DNA of 48,840 nucleotides from Actinomycetota bacterium. GTDB taxonomy: Bacteria; Actinomycetota; Aquicultoria; Subteraquimicrobiales; Subteraquimicrobiaceae. The position numbers and the translations under genes are program-made. Each line of letters opens with the position of its first letter. Within the stretch, counting starts at the first letter, position 1. The DNA lies in contig JASEGB010000012.1 of assembly GCA_030018275.1 (NCBI GenBank), forward strand, positions 1 through 48,840, written 5' to 3'. Shown in pieces: positions 8,293 to 17,039 of the stretch. Under the pieces are notes generated by a model that made no database searches, was not told the DNA's origin, and was given only the letters and a program-made list of their open reading frames with translations.

Positions 8293-8829
8293 ATGTCAAG
8301 GGTTGGGAAGAAACCCATCATAATACCAGAGAGTGTGGAAGTTCAAATCGAGGGTTCCACGGTTAGGGTAAAAGGTCCCAAGGGGGAACTTAGCAAAACT
8401 TTCCCCAGTGCTCTGACGATAAAAAAGGAGGAGGATAAGATACTGGTCGAGAGACCATCCGATGACAGGTTGCATAAATCTCTCCACGGTTTAACCAGAA
8501 CTTTAATTGCTAACATGATAACCGGGGTAAGCTCAGGATTTGAGAAGATCCTCGAGATAGAGGGCGTGGGCTATCGTGCTATTAGAAAGGGGGATCACCT
8601 GGAACTCCAGGTTGGTTTCTCCCACCCAGTAATCTTTCATAGACCGGAAGGTATTCAGATAGAGGTTCCCCATCCAACGAGGATCGTGGTTAAGGGAGCC
8701 GATAAGGAGATGGTTGGTGAAGTAGCTGCTCAAATAAGGGCTATCCGTAAGCCCGAGCCATACAAGGGGAAAGGGATCAGATACCTAGGTGAACACGTTC
8801 GAAGGAAAGTTGGTAAAACAGCCAAATAA
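8293..8829 (+). CDS. rplF: 50S ribosomal protein L6
   Basis: L6 has two homologous RNA-binding domains near the factor-binding site. The 178-residue product starts [15 protein letters not shown], shows [11 protein letters not shown] in domain 1 and ends with the conserved [15 protein letters not shown] and [12 protein letters not shown] 8293 has GGAGGGTG upstream. The in-frame TTG/ATG at 8278-8281 would place the binding site inside the gene. Confidence 0.98.
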   Translation: MSRVGKKPIIIPESVEVQIEGSTVRVKGPKGELSKTFPSALTIKKEEDKILVERPSDDRLHKSLHGLTRTLIANMITGVSSGFEKILEIEGVGYRAIRKGDHLELQVGFSHPVIFHRPEGIQIEVPHPTRIVVKGADKEMVGEVAAQIRAIRKPEPYKGKGIRYLGEHVRRKVGKTAK

Positions 8830-8840
8830 AATCAGTTTAT

Positions 8841-8905
8841 TTGTTGTTGGCAGGTTAGTTGTTAGTAAAAAATTACGAACAACGAACAATTAACAGCTAA
8901 CAACG
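8841..8905. repeat. Heptad hairpin repeat, TTAGTTG family (rplF-rplR)
   Basis: The left arm reads TTGTTGT TGGCAGG TTAGTTG TTAG. The loop is TAAAAAAT. The right arm reads TTACGAA CAACGAA CAATTAA CAGCTAA CAACG. Both arms keep 7-nt steps although the word differs entirely from the GTTCACC family. Confidence 0.8.
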
Positions 8906-8920
8906 TAAAGTGGGGGGATT

Positions 8921-9286
8921 ATGGAGACTGCTCGAAAAGTTTTAGCCAGGATAATGAGGCATAAAAGGATACGGAAGAAAATATTTGGCACAAGCGAGCG
9001 ACCAAGACTTTCCGTTTATCGCAGTAATAAGAACATTTATGCGCAGATTATAGATGATATTCGGGGGATAACTCTGGCGAGTGCTTCAACATTTGACCCC
9101 GAGATTAGGGAAGGAATATCGCGTGGTGGAAATAAGGAAGCTGCTAAGCTGGTAGGGAATCTGATAGCAGAGCGAGCGCTAGCCAAGGGAATACGCGAGG
9201 CGGTTTTCGATCGTGGAGGATACCTTTATCATGGAAGGGTGAAGGCCTTGGCAGAGGCAGCACGCGAAGCGGGGCTCAAATTTTAG
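8921..9286 (+). CDS. rplR: 50S ribosomal protein L18
   Basis: L18 binds 5S rRNA together with L5. The 121-residue protein has the family landmarks [33 protein letters not shown], read in overlapping pieces, and the C-terminal [28 protein letters not shown] pattern. ATG 8921 follows GTGGGGGGA. A composite repeat cluster of about 130 bp lies between it and rpsE. Confidence 0.97.
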   Translation: METARKVLARIMRHKRIRKKIFGTSERPRLSVYRSNKNIYAQIIDDIRGITLASASTFDPEIREGISRGGNKEAAKLVGNLIAERALAKGIREAVFDRGGYLYHGRVKALAEAAREAGLKF

Positions 9287-9290
9287 CCTC

Positions 9291-9413
9291 AGCTGAAGGT
9301 TGAAGGTTCAGGTTGAAGGTTGAAAGTCGAGGGGGTAAAAACAGTCGATGGTCGATGGGCAATAATTAACCAATAACGGTGAACGGTGAACGAAAAATGG
9401 TGAACCATTTAAG
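9291..9413. repeat. Composite repeat: three word families in tandem (rplR-rpsE)
   Basis: Three unrelated words follow each other. First come GTTGAAG GTTCAG GTTGAAG GTTGAAA (about 9296-9330). Next is ACAGTCGATGGTCGATGG (9350-9359 region). Last is a right arm ACGGTGAACGGTGAACG with ATGGTGAACC (9376-9409). None has a complete partner arm here, so this looks like a mosaic of partial elements. Confidence 0.75.
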
Positions 9414-9434
9414 AGCAACGAACGGAGGTAGAGA

Positions 9435-9962
9435 GTGGTCCAAAAAATTGATCCGGATCAATTGGAGTTAAAAGAAAAGGTGGTCTTCATCAACCGTGTG
9501 GCCAAGGTAGTTAAGGGAGGTCGTAGATTCAATTTAAGCGCCTTGGTCGTAGTGGGTGATGGACAGGGACGTGTGGGTGTAGGTTTGGGTAAGGCAAGCG
9601 AAGTCCCCATGGCCATCTCTAAGGCCATTCAAAATGCAAAGAAAAACTTATTTGAGGTTCCTCTCGTGGGTAATACCATACCCTATGAAGTCATAGGATA
9701 TTTTGGAGCTGGGAAGGTACTTTTGAAACCGGCGTCGGAGGGAACTGGAATCATTGCCGGGGGTCCGGTAAGAGCGCTACTCGATTTAGCAGGAGTAAAG
9801 GATGTTTTAACAAAATCCTTAGGTTCCAGTAATCCCATTAATACGGTGAAAGCAGCTGCGGAAGGTCTAAAGGGTTTAAAAAGACTCGAAGAAGTTGCCA
9901 AACTCCGAGGTAAATCGGTGGGTGCCATATTGCGGTCGGAGGCTAAAGGTGCCAAAGCTTAG
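9435..9962 (+). CDS. rpsE: 30S ribosomal protein S5
   Basis: S5 contributes to decoding accuracy and the mRNA entry channel. The 175-residue product carries [21 protein letters not shown] (in pieces), the loop [18 protein letters not shown] and the C-terminal [16 protein letters not shown] region typical of the family. The start is GTG 9435, with CGGAGGTA 7 nt upstream. The last 14 nt overlap rpmD. Confidence 0.97.
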   Translation: MVQKIDPDQLELKEKVVFINRVAKVVKGGRRFNLSALVVVGDGQGRVGVGLGKASEVPMAISKAIQNAKKNLFEVPLVGNTIPYEVIGYFGAGKVLLKPASEGTGIIAGGPVRALLDLAGVKDVLTKSLGSSNPINTVKAAAEGLKGLKRLEEVAKLRGKSVGAILRSEAKGAKA

Positions 9963-10131
9963 AATCACTCAGGTGAAAAGCTTGGTCGGAAGATCGAAAC
10001 ACCAGAGGCTAACGATAAAAGCGCTTGGCTTAAAGCGAATCCGCCACAGTGTGGAACACGAGGACAAGCCCGAGATAAGAGGCATGATAAGAAAGATTAA
10101 CCATCTAGTAAAGGTAGAGGAAATAGACTAG
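9949..10131 (+). CDS. rpmD: 50S ribosomal protein L30
   Basis: L30 is a small single-domain protein of the large subunit that is absent from several bacterial phyla. GTG 9949 gives [20 protein letters not shown], which matches the family start, and CGGAGG lies 6 nt before it. The product has 60 residues, including [22 protein letters not shown] in overlapping pieces. Longer readings from 9895 run through rpsE codons and are rejected. Confidence 0.96.
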   Translation: MPKLRITQVKSLVGRSKHQRLTIKALGLKRIRHSVEHEDKPEIRGMIRKINHLVKVEEID

Positions 10132-10137
10132 TCGCAA

Positions 10138-10428
10138 GGCATATTCTAGATATAGGCTAGACATAAATCGCCTATGGCAGATGAAGCTCCTTTTGCCAAA
10201 CAGTTCTTAAGCAAAGGAATATTTTAAATTCTAAGCGCAAAGCACCAAATTCTAAACAATATTAAATGACCAAAATCCAAAGGTTCAAAAAAGAAGGAGA
10301 TGACCCTATCCAAGAGTGTTTAGGATTTCAAAAATTTGGATTTTGGATTTGTTTAGGATTTAGGATTTCGAATTTAGGATTTGCGAACCAACTTTCTGGA
10401 ATTATGTCTAGGGCACATTCTAGATATA
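10138..10428. mobile_element. MITE-like heptad hairpin element flanked by direct repeats (rpmD-rplO)
   Basis: The segment GGCAYATTCTAGATATA occurs at both ends (10138-10154 and 10412-10428) with one mismatch. Just inside are inverted sequences, GGCTAGACATAA and TTATGTCTAGGG. Between them lies a long hairpin. Its left arm is AAATTCT AAGCGCA AAGCACC AAATTCT AAACAAT, and its right arm is rich in TAGGATT, TTTGGAT and CGAATT words in 7-nt steps. No ORF is present, so this is a non-coding element. Whether it moves is inference. Confidence 0.6.
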
Positions 10429-10529
10429 ATTACTGTGAACCGTGAAAGGTGAACCATGTAAGGGTGTAACCAAAGCTCGCGATTAATGGGGACGAGCGGC
10501 GGGAGTCGGGATACTTGGAGGATTTATAA
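10429..10529. other. Leader before rplO with a segment shared with the rpoA leader
   Basis: TGTGAACCGTGAAAGGTGAACC at 10434-10455 is a lone right arm of the GTTCACC family. It is followed by GTAAGGGTGTAACCAA and a GCGATTAAT segment. A closely similar run (GTAAGAGTGTAACCAA, then GCAATTAAT) follows a GTGAACC arm at 15986-16014 ahead of rpoA. No promoter stands out with confidence. Confidence 0.55.
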
Positions 10530-10976
10530 ATGAAACTACATGAACTTAGACCTGCGGAAGGATCCATAAAGAGCAGAAAGAGAGTAGGGCGAGGACGTGG
10601 ATCGGGTTGCGGAAAGACATCGGGAAGAGGGACTAAGGGTCAAAAAGCTCGCTCGGGAGGAAGTATAAGACCTGGTTTTGAGGGAGGCCAAAATCCCTTA
10701 CACTTAAGGCTACCCAAGCTACCGGGATTTAGAAATCTCTTCAAGCGGGAATATGCTATCGTTAATGTGGAAAACCTTAACGTATTTAAGGATAAATCCG
10801 TCATTGATCCCAAAGCATTACTTGAGAGGGGATTGATCAGAAAAAGGAATTTACCCGTGAAAATATTGGGTGAAGGAAAACTCTCTAAAGCCCTTACGGT
10901 TCGCGCTCATTCCTTCAGCAAAACGGCGGTTAAGAAGATAGAGGAAGCGGGAGGAAAAGCGGAGGTTGTTCAATGA
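10530..10976 (+). CDS. rplO: 50S ribosomal protein L15
   Basis: L15 is a late assembly protein with a long glycine-rich N-terminal arm. The 148-residue product begins [20 protein letters not shown] and continues [20 protein letters not shown], the hallmark of the family, then [20 protein letters not shown] 10530 follows TTGGAGGA. The stop overlaps the secY start by 4 nt (ATGA), typical coupling in the spc operon. Confidence 0.98.
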   Translation: MKLHELRPAEGSIKSRKRVGRGRGSGCGKTSGRGTKGQKARSGGSIRPGFEGGQNPLHLRLPKLPGFRNLFKREYAIVNVENLNVFKDKSVIDPKALLERGLIRKRNLPVKILGEGKLSKALTVRAHSFSKTAVKKIEEAGGKAEVVQ

Positions 10977-12220
10977 TCGAAGCCATCAGAAATGCCTTTA
11001 AAGTCCCTGACTTAAGGAGACGTATCTTATTCACCTTTGGTATTTTGGCGATTTATCGATTTGGCGCCCATGTACCCGTACCGGGTGTGGATGTTAGCGT
11101 CATTAGGGAGTTGTTCAAGCAAGGCGGCATATTGGGCTTTATGGATCTCTTTGCCGGGGGAGCACTTTCGGAATTTGCTGTTTTTGCTCTAGGAATAATG
11201 CCTTACATCACGGCGGCTATTATCATGGAACTCTTGACTGTGGTTATCCCCAAGGTTGAAGAATGGGCAAAGGAAGGGGAAATTGGACGAAGGAAGATAA
11301 CCCAATGGACTCGATATCTAACCCTATTTTTATGCCTCGTTCAATCCATCGGTTTGACCTTCTTTTTCCAAGGTCAGTTGAAAATAGTCTTTCCCTTATT
11401 CACCAAATTTCTAATAGTCATAACTTTAACCACGGGGGCTATCATCATCATGTGGCTTGGTGAACTTATAACTCAAAAGGGCATTGGGAATGGCATGTCG
11501 TTACTCATTTTCATCAGCATAATTTCGCGCTTTCCTCAAGCCTCGATTGAAACCTTTCAAATAGTGAATCCTTTACTCATTATTCTGTTGGTGTTCATAA
11601 TTTTGGCCATGATCGCTGCGATAATATTCACGGAAAGTGGTCAGCGGAGGATTCCGGTACAGTATGCGAAGAGGATCGTGGGCAGAAGGATTTACGGGGG
11701 ACAAAGTACATACATTCCCCTTAAGATTAACTCCGCAGGGGTTATCCCCATCATCTTTGCTGCTTCTGTCCTGCTTTTTCCGGCAACCTTAGCTAGATTT
11801 TTCCCTGGTAAGTTTTTCAAAGTTTTGGCCGAAACCCTTAATCCCACTTCTCCTTTTTATCTTAGTTTGTTTGCTTTATTCATCATCTTTTTCACCTATT
11901 TTTATACGGCCATAATCTTTAATCCCATAGATATATCGGATAACATCAAAAAGTATGGAGGATTCATTCCGGGTGTAAGACCTGGAAAACCCACGGCATC
12001 ATATCTCGATCGAATCTTGAGCAGAATTACTTTCCCCGGCTCTCTCTTCCTGGCTCTAATCGCTGTTCTGCCCACCATTTTCATGGCTCAACTCAATATA
12101 CCATTTTTCAAGGAGTTCGGAGGCATTTCCATCCTAATTATAGTCGGTGTGGCTTTGGAGACTGTACGGCAGGTGGAAACGCATCTCATCATGAGACATT
12201 ATGAAGGATTCCTGAAATAG
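10973..12220 (+). CDS. secY: Protein translocase channel subunit SecY
   Basis: SecY forms the membrane channel for secreted and inserted proteins with SecE and SecG. The 415 residues contain about ten hydrophobic segments. Landmarks are [13 protein letters not shown] in the first loop, the plug region [20 protein letters not shown] (read in part), and the cytosolic loops [30 protein letters not shown] and [12 protein letters not shown]. The start overlaps the rplO stop. adk follows 36 nt downstream, the normal spc order. Confidence 0.98.
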   Translation: MIEAIRNAFKVPDLRRRILFTFGILAIYRFGAHVPVPGVDVSVIRELFKQGGILGFMDLFAGGALSEFAVFALGIMPYITAAIIMELLTVVIPKVEEWAKEGEIGRRKITQWTRYLTLFLCLVQSIGLTFFFQGQLKIVFPLFTKFLIVITLTTGAIIIMWLGELITQKGIGNGMSLLIFISIISRFPQASIETFQIVNPLLIILLVFIILAMIAAIIFTESGQRRIPVQYAKRIVGRRIYGGQSTYIPLKINSAGVIPIIFAASVLLFPATLARFFPGKFFKVLAETLNPTSPFYLSLFALFIIFFTYFYTAIIFNPIDISDNIKKYGGFIPGVRPGKPTASYLDRILSRITFPGSLFLALIAVLPTIFMAQLNIPFFKEFGGISILIIVGVALETVRQVETHLIMRHYEGFLK

Positions 12221-12256
12221 CCGCATTGAACTTTCACTCCTTTGGAAAGGGAGCTT

Positions 12257-12925
12257 ATGAATATCGTGATAGTGGGACCGCCTGGCGCGGGTAAGGGCAC
12301 GCAAGCGATTATGATATCTGGAAGGTATGGTATCCCTCATATCTCAACCGGAGATATACTCCGGGAGGCAGTTAGTCACGGAACTCCCGCAGGCATGAAG
12401 GCAAAAAGGTATATGGATCGAGGCGAACTGGTGCCCGATGAAATAGTCATTGAAATCATAAAAGACCGTTTATCAAAGGATGATTGTGAACGAGGATTCA
12501 TTCTAGATGGTTTCCCCAGGACAACAGTCCAGGCTGATGCCTTAAAGGCTGTACTTAAGGGAATGGAAAAGGGATTGGATTTGGTTTTAAATATCGATGT
12601 TGAGGAAGATGAGATAATTCGTCGTTTGAGCCTCAGACGTATATGTCAGCGTTGTGGCAAAGTATATCATTTAATTTACGACCCACCCAAGAAAAAAGGT
12701 ATATGTGATGCATGTGAAAGCAAACTCCATCAGCGCAGCGATGATATGGTGGATACCATCGAGAATAGATTGCGGGTTTACCGAAGACAAACAGAGCCTT
12801 TGCTCTCGTATTATCGGAAGGCCGGATTACTTCAAACTGTAAAAGGAAAAAAATCCGCCCGTGAGGTATTCGAGGATATCTCAAGCCTCATAGATAGAAC
12901 TTTGACCCGCCTGCCAAAGCCGTAA
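12257..12925 (+). CDS. adk: Adenylate kinase, zinc-lid form
   Basis: This enzyme interconverts ATP + AMP and 2 ADP in the cytosol. The P-loop GPPGAGKGTQ is at residues 7-16, the AMP-binding part HISTGDILREAV at about 28-39 and the DGFPRT motif at 84-89. The long LID carries Cys130, Cys133, Cys150 and Cys153, a structural zinc site found in Gram-positive and thermophilic enzymes. ATG 12257 has AAAGGGAG upstream. The in-frame TTG 12242 precedes that site and is rejected. Length is 222 residues. Confidence 0.97.
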   Translation: MNIVIVGPPGAGKGTQAIMISGRYGIPHISTGDILREAVSHGTPAGMKAKRYMDRGELVPDEIVIEIIKDRLSKDDCERGFILDGFPRTTVQADALKAVLKGMEKGLDLVLNIDVEEDEIIRRLSLRRICQRCGKVYHLIYDPPKKKGICDACESKLHQRSDDMVDTIENRLRVYRRQTEPLLSYYRKAGLLQTVKGKKSAREVFEDISSLIDRTLTRLPKP

Positions 12926-12949
12926 AACTTGGTTATTCCAAAGAAGAAG

Positions 12950-13696
12950 ATGATAATCCGTAAATCCATAGAAGAAATCGAGATTATGCGTGAAGCAGGT
13001 CGCATTGTGGCTCAAACTCTGGAGGCGATAAAAAGGGCGGTCAAGCCGGAAATAAGCACCATTAAGCTGGATAAAATAGCCGAAGACTTCATAACGAAGA
13101 AGGGAGCAAAGCCGGCTTTTAAGGGATATCGAGGTTTTCCCGCCGCAATTTGTGTTTCGATAAATGAAGGGGTCGTCCATGGTATCCCCAGTTGTAGGAG
13201 GCTCAAGGAAGGAGATATCATAAGCATTGATATAGGCGTAGAATATAGGGGTTTTCATGGGGATGCGGCCATCACCCTACCCGTGGGAAGGGTTTCTTCA
13301 GAGGCTTCGAGATTAATAGAGATAGCTAAGAAGGCTTTACAAATGGGAATATCTCGGTGCGTTGTGGGAAATCACCTTTATGATATATCTCATGCTATTC
13401 AAACCGTTGCTGAAAAGGCAGGCTATTCAGTGGTGCGAGAATTTGTGGGGCATGGCATCGGGCGATCAATGCATGAGGATCCGCAAATCCCAAATTATGG
13501 TCACCCCGGAAAGGGTCCTCGTCTTGAGGAAGGCATGGTATTTGCCCTAGAGCCAATGGTGAACGCCGGTGGTCACGAGGTCGAAGTACTCCCTGATAAA
13601 TGGGGAGTCGTCACTCGCGATCGTAGCTTATCAGCTCACTTTGAGCACACCGTAGCCATCACTAAGGTTGGTCCGTTGGTTCTGACGTCCTTATAG
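12950..13696 (+). CDS. map: Type I methionine aminopeptidase
   Basis: It removes the initiator Met from nascent proteins and needs two divalent metals. Ligands are visible: the two Asp in ISIDIGVEYRGFHGDAA, His in GHGIGRSMHEDP, Glu in VFALEPM and Glu in HFEHTVAI. ATG 12950 gives MIIRKSIEEIEIMREAG, the usual family start, 248 residues. A TTG at 12929, 3 nt after the adk stop, would add seven residues; neither start has a strong binding site. It lies between adk and infA, as in many Gram-positives. Confidence 0.95.
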   Translation: MIIRKSIEEIEIMREAGRIVAQTLEAIKRAVKPEISTIKLDKIAEDFITKKGAKPAFKGYRGFPAAICVSINEGVVHGIPSCRRLKEGDIISIDIGVEYRGFHGDAAITLPVGRVSSEASRLIEIAKKALQMGISRCVVGNHLYDISHAIQTVAEKAGYSVVREFVGHGIGRSMHEDPQIPNYGHPGKGPRLEEGMVFALEPMVNAGGHEVEVLPDKWGVVTRDRSLSAHFEHTVAITKVGPLVLTSL

Positions 13697-13722
13697 ACTG
13701 TTCACTTGCTTTTTGCTATAAT
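13694..13722 (+). promoter_or_regulatory. Likely sigma-70-type promoter before infA
   Basis: TAGACT at 13694-13699 and a perfect TATAAT at 13717-13722 are separated by 17 nt. The -35 box overlaps the map stop codon. Transcription would start about 25 nt before the infA start and serve infA-rpmJ-rpsM onward. Confidence 0.6.
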
Positions 13723-13751
13723 ATGTTTTTACTATTGCGAAGGATGGCGAT

Positions 13752-13973
13752 ATGGTGAAGAAAGAAGAGGCTATCGAGATTGAGGGGAAGGTAATCGAAA
13801 CTTTACCCAATGCGATGTTTCGAGTCGAACTCGAAAGTGGACATAAGGTTCTCGCTCACATTTCGGGCAAGATGAGGATGCATTACATTAAAATTCTTCC
13901 CGGGGATAGAGTGATTGTGGAACTCTCTCCCTACGACCTTAATCGGGGGAGAATTATCTATCGATTTAAATAA
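13752..13973 (+). CDS. infA: Translation initiation factor IF-1
   Basis: IF-1 occupies the 30S A site during initiation. The 73-residue OB-fold protein contains [40 protein letters not shown] and the closing [14 protein letters not shown], an almost textbook sequence. ATG 13752 follows GAAGGATGGCG. A -10/-35 pair lies upstream, so it may head its own transcript. Confidence 0.98.
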   Translation: MVKKEEAIEIEGKVIETLPNAMFRVELESGHKVLAHISGKMRMHYIKILPGDRVIVELSPYDLNRGRIIYRFK

Positions 13974-13977
13974 ACCC

Positions 13978-14075
13978 GTCAAAAGTCAATAGTCAAGAGT
14001 CAAAAAGTGGAGAATTATTGACTTTTGACTAGTGAGTAAAATGAGCGATTGATTAGGCCGTACGGCCGATTGACT
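13978..14075. repeat. Heptad hairpin repeat, GTCAAAA family, with nested palindrome (infA-rpmJ)
   Basis: The left arm is GTCAAAA GTCAATA GTCAAGA GTCAAAA. The right arm is ATTGACT TTTGACT. Directly after, the word recurs as GATTGATT and GATTGACT on either side of a perfect palindrome GGCCGTACGGCC. A similar arrangement of words alternating with short palindromes is at 32670-32737. Confidence 0.78.
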
Positions 14076-14146
14076 CGTAGAAAGAGAGCGAAGTAAAAGT
14101 GTAGTAGCTTTCCGGGGGAAAGCGATTGATAGAAGGAAGATGAATA

Positions 14147-14260
14147 ATGAAGGTAAGACCATCGGTTAAAAAGATGTGTGAGAAATGCAAAATAATCAAG
14201 CGTAAGGGGAAGATCATCGTTATCTGCGAGAACCCTAGACATAAGCAACGGCAAGGCTAA
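14147..14260 (+). CDS. rpmJ: 50S ribosomal protein L36 (short zinc form)
   Basis: L36 is the smallest ribosomal protein. The 37 residues run from [19 protein letters not shown] to [10 protein letters not shown]. Cys11, Cys14, Cys27 and His32 form the zinc site. The ATG at 14147 has AGAAGGAAGA about 8 nt upstream. It sits between infA and rpsM, as expected. Confidence 0.97.
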   Translation: MKVRPSVKKMCEKCKIIKRKGKIIVICENPRHKQRQG

Positions 14261-14267
14261 ACTAACC

Positions 14268-14291
14268 GTCGCAGGTGAAAGGATTTGCGAC
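14268..14291. repeat. Small hairpin, GTCGCA family (rpmJ-rpsM)
   Basis: GTCGCA and TGCGAC form 6-bp arms around GGTGAAAGGATT. The word matches that of the larger element at 5975-6046. Confidence 0.5.
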
Positions 14292-14309
14292 CAGGATAGG
14301 AGGTTAAAA

Positions 14310-14681
14310 GTGGCGAGAATTGCTGGTGTGGATCTGCCAAGGGAGAAAAGAATCGAGATTGCCCTAACCTACATCTATGGTATAGGTTTGCCCACTGCAA
14401 AGAGAATTTTGCAGGCCATTGGCATAAATCCGGATACTCGCGTTCGCAATCTTACCGAGAACGAGATAGCAAGCTTGAGGGAGCATATAGACAAGAATCT
14501 AAAGGTAGAGGGAGATTTACGACGTGAGGCTTCTCAAAATATAAGAAGGTTAATGGAAATTGGATGCTATCGAGGAATCCGACATAGAAGGGGTCTTCCG
14601 GTGAGGGGGCAAAGAACACATACAAATGCCCGCACCCGGAAAGGTCCCAGGAAAACCGTTGGAGTGAAGCGTAAGAAGTAG
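14310..14681 (+). CDS. rpsM: 30S ribosomal protein S13
   Basis: S13 forms bridges to the large subunit from the 30S head. The 123-residue protein begins [21 protein letters not shown] and carries the C-terminal [20 protein letters not shown] and [13 protein letters not shown], all conserved. The start is GTG 14310 with TAGGAGG before it. A run of GTTCACG words begins at its stop codon. Confidence 0.98.
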   Translation: MARIAGVDLPREKRIEIALTYIYGIGLPTAKRILQAIGINPDTRVRNLTENEIASLREHIDKNLKVEGDLRREASQNIRRLMEIGCYRGIRHRRGLPVRGQRTHTNARTRKGPRKTVGVKRKK

Positions 14682-14709
14682 TTCACGGTTTACAGTTTAT
14701 GGTTCATGG
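14681..14709. repeat. Heptad half-element, GTTCACG family (rpsM-rpsK)
   Basis: Four 7-nt words, GTTCACG GTTTACA GTTTATG GTTCATG, start on the last base of the rpsM stop codon. No complementary right arm is visible before rpsK. Confidence 0.72.
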
Positions 14710-14748
14710 AAGATCAATGTTAAATAAGAAGGGAAATGGGGGAATTAG

Positions 14749-15144
14749 ATGGCGAAGAAAAAAGGCATAAAGCGATTGAAGCGTAAGGAACGCAAAAATA
14801 TTCCACATGGCATTGCCCATATTAAATCCACTTTCAATAATACCATCATTAACATCACCGATTTAGAGGGTAACACCATCGTTTGGGAGAGTGCCGGCAC
14901 CGTAGGATTTAAGGGCACCAAAAAGAGCACCCCTTTCGCTGCTCAAGTGGCAGCCGAAACGGTTGCCAAGAAGGCTCGTGAGCATGGTATGGGAAAGGTA
15001 GATGTTCTAGTCAAGGGACCTGGAGCCGGTAGAGAAACTGCTATTAGAACACTTCAGGCAGCAGGTTTGGAAGTTTGCGGAATCATCGATGCGACTCCCG
15101 TTCCCCACAATGGTTGCCGACCTCGAAAGCGGAGAAGAGTTTAA
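14749..15144 (+). CDS. rpsK: 30S ribosomal protein S11
   Basis: S11 lies on the 30S platform near the mRNA exit. The 131-residue product has a Lys-rich start, then [36 protein letters not shown] and the conserved C-terminal [21 protein letters not shown] 14749 follows TGGGGGAATTAG. rpsD follows after 15 nt. Confidence 0.98.
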   Translation: MAKKKGIKRLKRKERKNIPHGIAHIKSTFNNTIINITDLEGNTIVWESAGTVGFKGTKKSTPFAAQVAAETVAKKAREHGMGKVDVLVKGPGAGRETAIRTLQAAGLEVCGIIDATPVPHNGCRPRKRRRV

Positions 15145-15159
15145 AGGAGAAGATAAAAT

Positions 15160-15783
15160 ATGGCAAGATACATCAGTCCCCTGTGCAAAATATGCCGAAG
15201 GGAAAATGAGAAGCTCTTTTTGAAGGGTGAACGATGTCTCACTGACAAATGTGCCATGGAGAGGCGTCCATATCCCCCAGGTGAACATGGAAGAAGACGT
15301 CCTAAGGAGACCGAATACAGTCTTCAACTTCGGGAGAAGCAAAAAGCCAAGCGAATTTATGGAATCCTGGAAAATCAGTTCAAGAGGTACTACGATTTGG
15401 CTGCGGGAAGAAGGGGCATCACCGGAGAAAACCTCCTACGGCTTTTGGAATTGAGGATGGACAATGTAGTTTATCGTTTGGGTTTTGCAGCTTCAAGGAA
15501 TGAAGCTCGACAAATGGTAAGGCACGGACATTTTATGGTCAATGGCAGGAAGGTTAATATTCCATCTTATCAGGTAAAACTGGGAGATGTGATTAGCGTT
15601 TGTGAGGGGAGGGAAATTGCAAGAATAAGAGAATGTGTACAATCTTCCACGAAACCTCTGGTGCCAGGCTGGCTGGAGGTCGATATCGAAAATCTCAAAG
15701 GAAAGGTTCTCTCCCTTCCTGAACGTGATCAAATTGATATTCCAGTCAATGAAAAACTCATAGTGGAGCTGTATTCCAAGTAA
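15160..15783 (+). CDS. rpsD: 30S ribosomal protein S4, four-cysteine form
   Basis: S4 nucleates 30S assembly and acts in decoding fidelity. The 207-residue protein starts [15 protein letters not shown]. Cys9, Cys12, Cys26 and Cys31 form a zinc site in the N-terminal domain, the C+ version of S4. The S4 RNA-binding domain follows at about 95-160 ([23 protein letters not shown] in pieces). Placement between rpsK and rpoA is usual for Actinobacteria and Firmicutes. ATG 15160 has AAAGGAGAAG upstream. Confidence 0.98.
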   Translation: MARYISPLCKICRRENEKLFLKGERCLTDKCAMERRPYPPGEHGRRRPKETEYSLQLREKQKAKRIYGILENQFKRYYDLAAGRRGITGENLLRLLELRMDNVVYRLGFAASRNEARQMVRHGHFMVNGRKVNIPSYQVKLGDVISVCEGREIARIRECVQSSTKPLVPGWLEVDIENLKGKVLSLPERDQIDIPVNEKLIVELYSK

Positions 15784-15792
15784 TTTAAGTAG

Positions 15793-15838
15793 GTAGTTGT
15801 AATGTTTATGCACATTGGTAACACTTATATTATTGTTT
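15793..15838. repeat. Dispersed repeat copy A (matches 28596-28640)
   Basis: The run containing TATGCACATTGGTAACACTT and flanking bases is shared with 28596-28640 after nnr, with only two transitions and a 2-nt indel across about 45 bp. It begins about 10 nt after the rpsD stop. No coding potential is visible. Confidence 0.8.
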
Positions 15839-15853
15839 GGGGCATCCTTCCGA

Positions 15854-15883
15854 GCGCTAGCTGCTGCGAGCCTACTCGCTGCT
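15854..15883. repeat. Dispersed 30-bp repeat copy A (matches 34087-34116)
   Basis: GCGCTAGCTGCTGCGAGCCT followed by ACTCGCTGCT is identical at 34087-34116, and the preceding CATCCTT is shared too. The sequence is GC-rich compared with its surroundings and internally palindromic (GAGCC/GCGAG words). Confidence 0.85.
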
Positions 15884-15890
15884 TAGCTTC

Positions 15891-15985
15891 GGTTGACTCG
15901 TTGGCTAGTTTGCCAGTTTGCTAGAATCAATTAGCAAACCAACTAACAAACCAGCAAACTAGGGTGAACGGTGAACGGTGAACCA
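15891..15985. repeat. Octad hairpin plus GTTCACC-family arm (rpsD-rpoA)
   Basis: The left arm CGTTGGCT AGTTTGCC AGTTTGCT AG, the loop AATCAATT and the right arm AGCAAACC AACTAACA AACCAGCA AACTAGG form an octad hairpin (to 15962). A GGTGAACGGTGAACGGTGAACC right arm follows at once. The 314-bp gap between rpsD and rpoA holds nothing else that looks coding. Confidence 0.82.
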
Positions 15986-16097
15986 GGTAAGAGTGTAACC
16001 AATGTCTGCAATTAATACAGGTAGTAGGTAGGGATGGGCATAATAGCAAAGCTTTATTTAGGGATAAAATCCAACTAAGCAGGGAGAGGGAAGATAC

Positions 16098-17033
16098 ATG
16101 CTAGACATACTTAAGCCTCAGATTAAGATGGAAGAGGTATCCGATCGTGTTGCAAGGTTTTCCCTAGAACCCTTGGAGCGAGGTTTTGGGTATACTTTGG
16201 GAAATTCCTTGCGCAGGGTACTACTCTCTTCACTTCCTGGAGCCGCCATAACTAGGATAAAGATAGAAGGCGTGGCTCACGAATTCTCGACCATCCCCGG
16301 GGTTCGAGAGGATGTCACCGAAATCATCCTCAATTTAAAGGACCTCGTTTTGAAGTCGCATTCAGAAGAACCGGCCACCCTGAGGTTGGGCGTTAAGGGT
16401 CCAAAGGAGGTTAGAGCGGGTGATATCATCGCTCCTCCAGAAGTGGAGATCGTCAACCCGAATCTTTATATTGCAAATCTTAACAGAAAAGGTCATCTGC
16501 AGATGGAAATGACCGTGGAGACCGGGAGGGGATACATCCCCGCGGAGCGCAACAAGAAACCATCGGATCCCATAGGGGTAATTCCCATTGATTCTCTATT
16601 TTCACCGGTAAAGAGGGTTTCATATACGGTGGAGGCAACGCGGGTGGGTTACAGAACCGACTATGACAAGCTCACCCTACAAGTGGAGACCAATGGAAGT
16701 ATGTCTCCACAAGAAGCCATGAGCCTGGCGGCCAAAATCATCAACGAGCATATGAATCTATTCATGGAGCAAGCTCCCCAGAAAAAGAAAGCTCCCGTAT
16801 TTGTGGTCAGCGAAACCGTTAAGGATACAGCCCTTACTTCACCCATAGAGGATCTTGATCTTTCGGTCCGTTCCTATAATTGCCTCAAGAAGCAGGGAAT
16901 TCACAATTTAGAGCAGTTATTACAGTGCACTGAGGAAGACCTCTTAAACATCAGAAATTTTGGAGCTAAATCCATTGAAGAGGTCAAGGACAAGTTGGCT
17001 AAGCTGAATTTATCCTTAAAAGAGAGCGATTAA
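16098..17033 (+). CDS. rpoA: DNA-directed RNA polymerase subunit alpha
   Basis: Alpha dimerises to nucleate core RNA polymerase assembly. The N-terminal domain (about 1-230) includes EPLERGFGYTLGNSLRRVLLSS, LPGAAITRIKIEGVAHEFST and the segment GYIPAERNKKP. The C-terminal domain (about 245-311) has the helix-hairpin-helix pattern LDLSVRSYNCLKKQGIHNLE and NFGAKSIEEVKDKL used for UP-element and activator contact. Length of 311 is normal. ATG 16098 follows AGGGAGAGGGAAG. rplQ begins 6 nt after its stop. Confidence 0.98.
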   Translation: MLDILKPQIKMEEVSDRVARFSLEPLERGFGYTLGNSLRRVLLSSLPGAAITRIKIEGVAHEFSTIPGVREDVTEIILNLKDLVLKSHSEEPATLRLGVKGPKEVRAGDIIAPPEVEIVNPNLYIANLNRKGHLQMEMTVETGRGYIPAERNKKPSDPIGVIPIDSLFSPVKRVSYTVEATRVGYRTDYDKLTLQVETNGSMSPQEAMSLAAKIINEHMNLFMEQAPQKKKAPVFVVSETVKDTALTSPIEDLDLSVRSYNCLKKQGIHNLEQLLQCTEEDLLNIRNFGAKSIEEVKDKLAKLNLSLKESD

Positions 17034-17039
17034 GGTGCG

